NCBI GenBank assembly: GCA_022821645.1
Contig: JAJEDE010000027.1
Span: 62,001-126,000 of the forward strand
Reading direction: 5' to 3'
DNA: 64,000 bases
Source of the DNA: Chloroflexota bacterium
GTDB taxonomy: Bacteria; Chloroflexota; UBA11872
In this document: positions 56,615-64,000 of the stretch, piece by piece
Layout: each line of letters begins with the position of its first letter
How positions within the stretch are numbered: position 1 is the first letter of the stretch
Notes under the pieces: generated by a model
What the model was told of the DNA's origin: nothing
The model's database searches: none
What the model saw: only the letters and a program-made list of their open reading frames with translations
Translations under genes and position numbers: made by a program

Positions 56615-58993
56615 CTAGAGCCTGGCGAGTTGCGTGTGCAGGTAGGCGGCCTGCTCCCGGTGGGCGTAGGCCGCCAGTCGGTTGTGTGTGCCCGTGCCGG
56701 CGGTCGGCCGGTATTCGGTGGCTGTCACGGGCATCAGCCATTCCAGGTTGCGTCCGGCCTCGCTGCGCCTGGCCTGGGCCTCGGCGCTCCGCACCAGCGC
56801 CTCCACGTGCTCGCCGTCCGGACTGACCAGCACCACCGGCTCGCGCGTGGCCGCCGCGGCGGCGATCGCAAGCTTGATTTCGCGTCCCGACCGCCGGTCG
56901 CGTCGCCCATCCCGCAGCGGCGTCTGGTCCGCGATCCGAACCACGAACTCGAACACGCGCTTGAAATCTGCGCGCACCGCGTAGGCCAATGACGCGGCGT
57001 GCATCACCGGCGACGTTGCGGGATCGTCCGTGTGCAGCGTCAGGCGAAGGTCAATGGCTGTCGCCGCGGCTTCCCGACCAAACTCAATGCGCTGGCCATC
57101 GGCGGCGAAGCGTCCAAGGTGCCGGAACGTCGTGCCGTCGCCGAGTCGATAGGAAGTGTCCACCCACGTGGAAGCCGTCAGCCGGTCTCCGCTCACGGCC
57201 AGTGCCAGGAAGGCCTTCGGCTGAGCCGCGAAGCCCGCGTCGAAACGCGACAGCGTCAGGTCCGCGCTCCTGGCATATCGGCAATTCCGATCGTGCAGCG
57301 GATTGGCGGAGTCGCGCGGAAGCACCATGGCCGCCAGTGATCCGCCGATGGCGACATACAGCCGCGGATTCGGACCCGGCCAGTCGGACACCCACATGTG
57401 CCGGCAGTCCACCCGCCCCAGGCGCGCCAGCGGGTGCCATGTGTCACGGTCCTGGTTCAGCGCCAGCAGGGTGACGTATCCGTTCTCATCGCGGAGAGCC
57501 GCATAGAGGTAGTGGGCGTCGCCCGCGCAGGCCGTAACGCGACCGCGGATCGGCGAGTCGTTCTCGCCCAGGCGCTCCGGACCCGACGGCCTTAACTCAC
57601 CGGGACGAAATCGGCAGAGTCCCTGCGGCAGCGGTAGCCACAGATACCCTCGCCAGGCCGCCGCTCTTTGACCGCTGTACGGGCTGTTGTGCCGCACCGG
57701 CTGGGACCATAGGTGGTCCACCACCGCACTCGTGTCCGTGCCGGGCCGAAGTGCATAGAGACCATCCGCCTTTACGAGATACGCCGTTCGGCCCAGGCTC
57801 TGCAGCGCGCTAACGTCAAATGCCCCATCGCCGACGGGGATGCCATCCGTCCAGGTGGAGGCCGCGCCACCGTCCGCCGAGATTGACAGCGCCGGCGCAC
57901 CGGCTTCGCTGCTCACTCGTGCGAGTACCGAACCGATGACCCGGAACGCCTCGGCCTTGCGGACCTCGCGAACGGCGAGTCCATTGATGCGGGTTGACGA
58001 GTCCAACGCCGACGCCACGGTTAGCCGCAACCAGAACGCCTCAGCGCCATTGATGGCCGCACGCCGCCAGTCGGACGGCTCGCGAAAGCTCACGTCACCG
58101 TCGCGCGCCAGCGTCCTGCCATCCTGTGCCGTGCCGTCGCGCAGCCCGGCTACGCTTATCCAGGCCGAGCCGTTCCAGTACTCAGCCGCAACGTCGGCCG
58201 CGTTGCCGTTTGCGGCGACGTTCATCTCGACGGCCAGGGCCGCGAACGGCGCCTTTCCGCCAATCAACAGCCACGCCCCGTCGGTCACCGCGCCCAGTGA
58301 GTCCAGGTGCCCATAGGTCCCTGAATCCCCGTCGCTCACGGCGTCGGTGAGGTCGGCGTAGGTCTGGCCGCCGTCGCCGGTTCGCAGGACCGCCACGGGC
58401 GTGGCGCGCTGGCCCGTGTGCTGTGTCCAGTTCGAGCCGTCAAAGGTCCAGAACGGCTCGTCGGCCGCGGCGCCGCCCACGGCCACGAAGGCCATCGGCC
58501 GGTCCGCGCGCCCCGCAAAGACCGCCGCCGAGCGCGCCGTTATCCCGGGTTCGAATGCCTTCGCCAGGGTCCAGCGCCGGCCGTCCCGCGACCGGTACAC
58601 GGCCGACCCCGCCAGCACGTAGGTGGTGTCGCCCAGCGCAAAGTGATCCGTGATCGTTCCCGACGAGGTAATTGGCGTGGTCAGGATTTCGGGCGGCAGC
58701 GTGACCTGGTGCGGGATGCGCGTATCGGCCACGCCGTGGGCGTAGCCGGTCGACCCGCCGCGCGGCACGACCCGCTGGCCGTATCCGCCCGACAGGTCGT
58801 CCACGGCCCAGGTCGTCTCGTCTTCCGGCGGGAACTGGGCATAGGACTGGTCCGTCTGGCTGACTCGCGGCGCAAAGAAGTCCAGCTTGCGTTCGCGCCA
58901 GGCAATCTCCGCGCCCGACCGCTGGCTCAGCATCAGGCCTACGCCGTCCACGATGCAGTCGTAGGGATAGGGCGGGCGGTTTCCGCGCGGCAT
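56615..58993 (-). CDS. Large virion/tail-like structural protein
   Basis: 792 aa, beta-rich repeats, in operon with capsid-like and fibre-like genes; function from context. Confidence 0.45.
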   Translation of the reverse strand: MPRGNRPPYPYDCIVDGVGLMLSQRSGAEIAWRERKLDFFAPRVSQTDQSYAQFPPEDETTWAVDDLSGGYGQRVVPRGGSTGYAHGVADTRIPHQVTLPPEILTTPITSSGTITDHFALGDTTYVLAGSAVYRSRDGRRWTLAKAFEPGITARSAAVFAGRADRPMAFVAVGGAAADEPFWTFDGSNWTQHTGQRATPVAVLRTGDGGQTYADLTDAVSDGDSGTYGHLDSLGAVTDGAWLLIGGKAPFAALAVEMNVAANGNAADVAAEYWNGSAWISVAGLRDGTAQDGRTLARDGDVSFREPSDWRRAAINGAEAFWLRLTVASALDSSTRINGLAVREVRKAEAFRVIGSVLARVSSEAGAPALSISADGGAASTWTDGIPVGDGAFDVSALQSLGRTAYLVKADGLYALRPGTDTSAVVDHLWSQPVRHNSPYSGQRAAAWRGYLWLPLPQGLCRFRPGELRPSGPERLGENDSPIRGRVTACAGDAHYLYAALRDENGYVTLLALNQDRDTWHPLARLGRVDCRHMWVSDWPGPNPRLYVAIGGSLAAMVLPRDSANPLHDRNCRYARSADLTLSRFDAGFAAQPKAFLALAVSGDRLTASTWVDTSYRLGDGTTFRHLGRFAADGQRIEFGREAAATAIDLRLTLHTDDPATSPVMHAASLAYAVRADFKRVFEFVVRIADQTPLRDGRRDRRSGREIKLAIAAAAATREPVVLVSPDGEHVEALVRSAEAQARRSEAGRNLEWLMPVTATEYRPTAGTGTHNRLAAYAHREQAAYLHTQLARL

Positions 58994-60214
58994 CTACCAG
59001 CCTCCACTCAGCATGACCCGCCGGGTGGCCCGTGGGCGGTAGAGGCGGGACAAGTGCTGGAACTCCAGCGCCGCGTCGCGCTGCAACGCCGCGTAGCGCG
59101 CCACGTCCCCCGCCGGCGCATCCCGGTTCAGGTGGCGGTACACCTCAACCAGCGCCCCTTGCGCAACCCAATCCACGGGCGCCTCGGTGGTGGCGTTGTC
59201 GTTGGCCAGCGGCGCGTAGGCCCGCAGGCCTTCGATCAGCAGCGTCTCGCCCAGGCTGGGCGGTGGGTCCGCTTCCAGCCACAATTCCGGCCCCCGCGGC
59301 CCCGGGTTCACCGTGGTTCGCCACCAGTTCACCGCGGTCATCACGCGCCGCGGATGTTCTGCCGCCCGCCGCCAGACTTCGACAACCTGCTGCCGCTGCC
59401 TGACCCAGGAGGGCAAGGGAAATCGCCGGCGGTTGGCCGCCAGCAGTACCACCTGGGACCATCGCGTCACGGCGTCTGCCTCCGCGCCGCCCAGCCGGAC
59501 TTCCATCGCCTCGCAGTCGTCCGGAACCACGAACGTCAGGCGCGCACGTCGCCAGGCAGTGCCGGCTACCGTCGCCCCGTCCACTTCGGCATCGGTCGCT
59601 AAGTTGCGGACCGACAGTCGCGCCGTGAAGCCACCGGGCGCCACCATTGCCTCAAGCGTGAACGGCTGACCCGGCCGCACGGCCAGGCTGGTCGACGCCG
59701 CATAGCCGTCCGCCGAGGTGTTGCGTACTTCCAGGCTGGCGGTGCCCCCGGATGCGTCGGCGTCGACCGAGGCTCTGGCCACGGTGGCGTTCCAGGCGCG
59801 CCAGGCGCGCGTGTCCGGGTTCTCCATGTCGCCGTCGGCCAGCGCCGTTAGCGGCGCCAGGGTCTGAAACCAGCAACGTGCCAGCGTGGCATCGATGGCT
59901 GCATTGATGACCTCGGGCGCAACCAGGCGTAAGAGCTCGTAGGACGCGCCGACGGCCGCGTGCGTGAACGCCCGGCTGACGGTGATTGACCCCGCCGCCG
60001 GATCGTAGGCCGCCACCCGCCGGGTTTCGCCCGCGTTTGGACCGTCGATCACGTGGATCCAGCTGTCGGCCCACAAGTCGGCGGATGCCGTCGAGTCCTG
60101 GAGCCGCGCCGGGTCGACCAGGGTCACGGTGGACCCGCCATCCGCCGTTCCGCTCAGGAACGGCGCCAGCCGCCGGGCGATTCGATGGCGCAAGGCGCGC
60201 CTCGTCACGCTCAT
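58994..60214 (-). CDS. Virion-associated protein (connector-like ends around a beta-sandwich middle)
   Basis: 406 aa; abuts next gene; helical termini VINAAIDATLARCWF and ALEFQHLSRLYRPRATRRV flank TASLEVRNTSADGYAASTSLAVRPGQPFTLEAMV. Confidence 0.4.
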   Translation of the reverse strand: MSVTRRALRHRIARRLAPFLSGTADGGSTVTLVDPARLQDSTASADLWADSWIHVIDGPNAGETRRVAAYDPAAGSITVSRAFTHAAVGASYELLRLVAPEVINAAIDATLARCWFQTLAPLTALADGDMENPDTRAWRAWNATVARASVDADASGGTASLEVRNTSADGYAASTSLAVRPGQPFTLEAMVAPGGFTARLSVRNLATDAEVDGATVAGTAWRRARLTFVVPDDCEAMEVRLGGAEADAVTRWSQVVLLAANRRRFPLPSWVRQRQQVVEVWRRAAEHPRRVMTAVNWWRTTVNPGPRGPELWLEADPPPSLGETLLIEGLRAYAPLANDNATTEAPVDWVAQGALVEVYRHLNRDAPAGDVARYAALQRDAALEFQHLSRLYRPRATRRVMLSGGW

Positions 60215-60465
60215 GGCTGGGCGCCGGAGCGCTCAGCGTCGCCCCGGCCCCATGTCGCGCGTTGGGGATCGAGTTGGTGCATGTCGGCCGCGCCGTGATC
60301 TCGCAGCCGCGCCGCCTGGCGCTCGCGCATGGCCAGCGCCGTGTCCTGCGCTTCCTGGCGATCCGGCGTGATCACCAGGATCTGGCGTCCGCCCTCCGCG
60401 CCGGGAAAGCGGTGGATCAGGCGCCGCGCCGGGCGGCGCCTGATCCAGATGATGGGAGCGTGCAT
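60211..60465 (-). CDS. Small hypothetical protein in the virion-like operon
   Basis: 84 aa, ATGA overlap with next gene. Confidence 0.5.
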   Translation of the reverse strand: MHAPIIWIRRRPARRLIHRFPGAEGGRQILVITPDRQEAQDTALAMRERQAARLRDHGAADMHQLDPQRATWGRGDAERSGAQP

Positions 60466-60497
60466 GTGCCGCTACCTCCTCCTGGAATCGCCCAGCC

Positions 60498-61352
60498 TTA
60501 GCTGGACGGGGTGGACGCGTCGAAGTACATCTCCACGCCCCAGGCGTCCGCGTATTCGCCCAGGCCGTAGTCCGCCACGACGTTCAATTCCCAGGCCCGC
60601 AGCGAGGCGTCGCGCTCGCGTTCCACGGCCCAGTCCTTGAACATCACCAGCACCAGCGCCTCTTTCGAGAACACCGCGCCCTTGGCGTCGTCGCTGCCGT
60701 CCACCGCCAGGTTTCCGGCCTGGAAGACATCCACGCCGAACGCGCGCGCCACCCAGTGGTTTTCCAGCACCGTTTGCGAGATGCCGGCCGGCACCGGATA
60801 GCTGCCCGTGGGCGAAATGTCCGCCGCCAGGTCGTGCGCCTGGTACGGATGCAGCACCGCGTGGAACGGCTGCGGCGCCGGTTCGGCCGCCCCGTGCAGG
60901 CGCGACACCGCCGCCCGCAGGTGGCCCATCGAAATGTCCTGGCCGGCCCCGCCCAGCGACGCGCTGAAGCCGTCCAGCAGCCCCAGCAGGTCCTTGTCCA
61001 GCTTGCGGGCGATCGCGTCGCCCAACACGCGCCCGGCCGCCCGGGCCATGTCTTCCTTGGCCGTCCGCAGCGCGCGGTCCGTCAGCACGATCTGCGCGCC
61101 CACCTCGGCGGGCGTGATCGTGATCTTGCTGGTGGTCAGCGTCTGCGGGTTCGTCATGTCCACGCCCTCGGTCAGGGCGCTGGCCGCTACCGTCCCGAAC
61201 TTGGGAATCTCCAGCCGGTCGCCGGCCCCGCGCGGGACCCGATAGGTCCGCACCAGCGGTTCCATCACCGTGCGGTGCATCTGCGTGCGACGGGCTTCGG
61301 CAATCACCGTGTCCACCACGTCGCCAATTGAATCGGTCTTCGTTATCGCCAC
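60498..61352 (-). CDS. HK97-fold-like major capsid protein
   Basis: GTG start after GGAGG; IPKFGTVAASALTEGVDMTNPQTLTTSKITITPAEVGAQIVLTDRALRTAKEDMARAAGRVLGDAIARKLDKDLLGLL...FHAVLHPYQAHDLAADI resembles phage capsid proteins. Confidence 0.72.
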   Translation of the reverse strand: MAITKTDSIGDVVDTVIAEARRTQMHRTVMEPLVRTYRVPRGAGDRLEIPKFGTVAASALTEGVDMTNPQTLTTSKITITPAEVGAQIVLTDRALRTAKEDMARAAGRVLGDAIARKLDKDLLGLLDGFSASLGGAGQDISMGHLRAAVSRLHGAAEPAPQPFHAVLHPYQAHDLAADISPTGSYPVPAGISQTVLENHWVARAFGVDVFQAGNLAVDGSDDAKGAVFSKEALVLVMFKDWAVERERDASLRAWELNVVADYGLGEYADAWGVEMYFDASTPSS

Positions 61353-61898
61353 TGCATTGCCTCCGGAGCGCCCGCCAATGCGCGGCGCTCGTGACGTTTC
61401 GTCAGCTGTAGGTCGCCCACAAGGGCGCGCACTCGGCGAAACTGCGCTTCGCCGGCGCTTGGGCTCGTGGGGCACGCCGGATTTGATCCCGGCCATCCGG
61501 GGGCGACGGCGGCGCACCGAATCCGATGTCCTCTCGGGCGATGCCGTCGTTCCGCCGCCTCCGTGCTTCACGCAAGCGCGTTGGACCGTGATGACTCGGA
61601 CGCCGGGATTGCCCGTGCCCCCGCCAACGGCTGGGCAACGCCTCGTTGCCTCGCGCCGCTGGCGGGAGCCGGATTACCCGGCCCAGGTCGCCCCGGTCCC
61701 GCCTCGGCTGACCGCCGCTCGTCTGGCGGAGTCGATCAGGTCCGAAGCGCTACAACCAGCAGTGTACACACTTTGGTAACAGGCCGCAACCTCAATGGCA
61801 CAGCCAGCGCCTGGTTCCTTTTCGCGCCTCGTGCTTCCCATGCCGCTGGTCTACGGCTACGATGCTCATCACTTCCGGACAGACAACGGAGGCGGCGG

Positions 61899-63299
61899 AT
61901 GCCGGCTTTGCACGCGTTTCTCGGCCACATCACGTTCCGCACTGCTCTGGTCGTCGCGGCGTTGGTCGCGGCTCTCGCGCTGGCGTTCACGGCCACGCCG
62001 GCCCAGGCTCAATGGCCAACAAGCTGTGTGGACCTGAACGACATTGTCGAGGCTCACCTGGGCAACCGCCAAAACGTGGGCATCTATCAGCGCGTATTCG
62101 GTGACGGGGCCGAGCAGGCTTGCCAGAACGATCACCGCGCCGATGTCCAGGGCACGTTCGCGTGGGCCATCCCGACGCCGGCCCCCACTCCGGCGCCAGT
62201 TCCGGCCCCCGGTCCTGCGCCTGCCCCGGCGCCCGCGCCGGCTCCGATGCCGAGTTCGGCGCCCATCGGCGAGATTTCGGTGGTCGCGACCTCACCTCTC
62301 GTCTTCCAGGACAGCACCATCTGGCTGGGAACCACCACCGGCGGCGTCCTCCGATCGGGAGACGCCGGAAGAAGCTTCACGCAGTCGACGATCGGGCTTC
62401 CAAACCTGACGATCAATGCCATCGCACCATCGCCCAGGGTGTCGGCCGACGGCGTGGTGCTGGCCGCCACGAACCTTGGGATTGGCCGTTCGGGCGACCG
62501 CGGCGCGACCTGGTCAACTGCTGCAGGCCTGCCGGCGGTTCGGTTCGGTGCTATCGCGGCATCGCCTCGATTTCAATCCGACCGTACCTTCTACGCCCTG
62601 GCAGACACGGGAGCGCTATTCCAGTCAACGGATGGCGGCGCGAATTGGTCGGTCATATCCACTACCCCGGCAAATGGCCAACCCGCGGCGACCTACCTCG
62701 GTCTGATCGCGGTTCAGGGACGCGGCGACAGGATCCACATCTTCTCGTACACCGTTAACAACGTGTTCGTAAGCGACAACCGTGGGCGGAACTTCCGATC
62801 AATACTGGGCAGTAACGCCCTGCCACGGCATCTCAAGATCACAGCCCTCGCAGTCCATCCTGAATGGAACTACGACAACGTCGTCTGGCTGGGTACCGAG
62901 ACGCTGGGCGTCTATCGTTCGGAAGACGGCGGCGATCACTTTACGAACGTGCTCCACAATCCACGGGGCCGGGACAATGAGCTAGGCCGAATCAACGTGA
63001 TCGCCCTCTCGCCCAACGTCACCCGCGATGGGACCATTGCGGTGGGCACCCAGCTTCGTGGGTTCCTCATGAGCAAGCGCAGTCAGCGGCTGGGAACCGT
63101 GGACGACATCGGAGCTCCGGGAAGTTGGAACCACCTCAGTGCAAGCCTGGCGATCCGCAACGTCCGCGGGATCGGCTTCAGCAATGGCTTTGCCGGTGAC
63201 GCGACGATTTACGCCGGAGGCGAAGTGCAGTTCGCGTTTAGCGGAAACGGGGCGACGAACTGGCTCACCTACCCCAACCCGGTCGGGCCCACCAGCTAG
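61899..63299 (+). CDS. Secreted BNR/sialidase-like beta-propeller repeat protein with Pro-Ala linker
   Basis: Signal peptide ALVVAALVAALALAFTATPAQA; repeated STDGGANWS, RSGDRGATWS, RSEDGGDHF; (PAP)n linker. Confidence 0.8.
   Translation: MPALHAFLGHITFRTALVVAALVAALALAFTATPAQAQWPTSCVDLNDIVEAHLGNRQNVGIYQRVFGDGAEQACQNDHRADVQGTFAWAIPTPAPTPAPVPAPGPAPAPAPAPAPMPSSAPIGEISVVATSPLVFQDSTIWLGTTTGGVLRSGDAGRSFTQSTIGLPNLTINAIAPSPRVSADGVVLAATNLGIGRSGDRGATWSTAAGLPAVRFGAIAASPRFQSDRTFYALADTGALFQSTDGGANWSVISTTPANGQPAATYLGLIAVQGRGDRIHIFSYTVNNVFVSDNRGRNFRSILGSNALPRHLKITALAVHPEWNYDNVVWLGTETLGVYRSEDGGDHFTNVLHNPRGRDNELGRINVIALSPNVTRDGTIAVGTQLRGFLMSKRSQRLGTVDDIGAPGSWNHLSASLAIRNVRGIGFSNGFAGDATIYAGGEVQFAFSGNGATNWLTYPNPVGPTS
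62166..62265 (+). repeat. Low-complexity Pro-Ala repeat tract
   Basis: Encodes IPTPAPTPAPVPAPGPAPAPAPAPAPMPSSAP. Confidence 0.85.
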
Positions 63300-63325
63300 C
63301 GCCTTGTAGCGCGTAGTCGGATTTC

Positions 63326-63353
63326 GGGGGGCGACGGATTCCCGTCGCCCCCC
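63326..63353. terminator. GC-rich hairpin after the BNR gene
   Basis: GGGGGGCGACGG-ATTC-CCGTCGCCCCCC. Confidence 0.65.
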
Positions 63354-63468
63354 GGGTTCCGTAGACCTCTCTCGTCATAACCCCGTAGCCGATGGCCCTC
63401 GTCGGATAGGCTCAATGCCTCAATTGGCCGAGGCCTGACGCCGCGCCCCACTCGATTCCGGAGACAAC

Positions 63469-64000
63469 GTGGATCCCAAGAACCTCCTGGTTCTCATGTC
63501 CGACGAGCACAACCCCCGCATGCTGGGTTCCGCCGGCCATCCCCTGGTGCAAACACCCAACCTGGATGCCTTGGCTGCGGCCGGAACCTCGTTCACCACC
63601 GCCTACTGCAACTCCCCCATCTGCGTCCCCTCCCGCGCCAGCTTCGCCACCGGCCGTTACGTCCATCAGATTCGCGCCTGGGATAACGCCGCGCCCTACA
63701 CCGGCAATGGCGCTTCCGGCTGGGGTCATCGGCTCACAGAGAACGGCCACGCCGTCACCACCATCGGCAAGCTCCACTACCGCAACACCGCCGACGACAT
63801 CGGCTTTCCCGATCAGCGCATCCCCATGCACGTCATGCACGGGATAGGGGACGTCTACGGCTGCATTCGCTCCAACATGCCCGTCACCCGCTACCAACTC
63901 GGCCATGTCGACCATGCCGGCGACACCGACTCCGAGTACATCCGCTACGACACCGCCATCGCCGCCGAAGCCGTCCGTTGGCTCCACGCCGAGGTGCCAA
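63469..64000 (+). CDS. Sulfatase (type I, formylglycine-dependent), 3' truncated by window
   Basis: GTG start; NLLVLMSDEHNPRMLGSAGHPLVQTPNLDALAAAGTSFTTAYCNSPICVPSRASFATGRY with CxPSR motif; open to window end so absent from the ORF track. Confidence 0.88.
   Translation, partial: MDPKNLLVLMSDEHNPRMLGSAGHPLVQTPNLDALAAAGTSFTTAYCNSPICVPSRASFATGRYVHQIRAWDNAAPYTGNGASGWGHRLTENGHAVTTIGKLHYRNTADDIGFPDQRIPMHVMHGIGDVYGCIRSNMPVTRYQLGHVDHAGDTDSEYIRYDTAIAAEAVRWLHAEVP

Noticed and set aside
55211-61352. Complete prophage
   Set aside because: No integrase, repressor, terminase, portal or lysis enzyme recognised and no att-like repeats noticed.
61402-61638. 78-aa ORF upstream of the capsid-like gene
   Set aside because: Low-complexity Arg/Pro-rich, no motif, better explained as non-coding spacer.
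62166-62265. GC-rich short repeat as a CRISPR or VNTR element
   Set aside because: Encodes an in-frame Pro-Ala linker; no spacers.

Overview
High-GC bacterial chromosomal window. A DUF2298/PMT fusion and a hopanoid cluster suggest a Chloroflexota-like host, but this is inference only. Most of it is dense, ordinary gene content: IleRS/AlaX, ABC exporters, MutS2, RsfS/NadD, FabL-like SDR, Amt, BirA, SelB, Pgk/GapA, hopanoid and isoprenoid genes, YvcK, a SBP/histidine-kinase/RsbU-RsbW-STAS partner-switching cluster, Sua5, a compact virion-like operon, a BNR-repeat secreted protein and a partial sulfatase. Signals not visible in the ORF track: (1) a probable selenoprotein at 8379-8876(-), a PRX_like2/AhpC-TSA-type peroxiredoxin with an in-frame UGA exactly at the catalytic Cys (RHTW-U-PNC), a hairpin about 27 nt downstream, and SelB in the same window; (2) an Ile-specifying T-box leader (specifier ATC, T-box GGGTGGTACCGCGG, intrinsic terminator) ahead of an alaX-ileS operon; (3) an exact consensus parS site TGTTTCACGTGAAACA between gap and pgk; (4) a self-contained six-gene capsid/tail-like operon at 55.2-61.4 kb with no recognisable terminase, portal, protease or integrase; (5) a partner-switching locus with duplicated REC and STAS modules. 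No tRNA, rRNA or CRISPR array was recognised. All family calls come from reading the sequence and remembered motifs; no database search was run.
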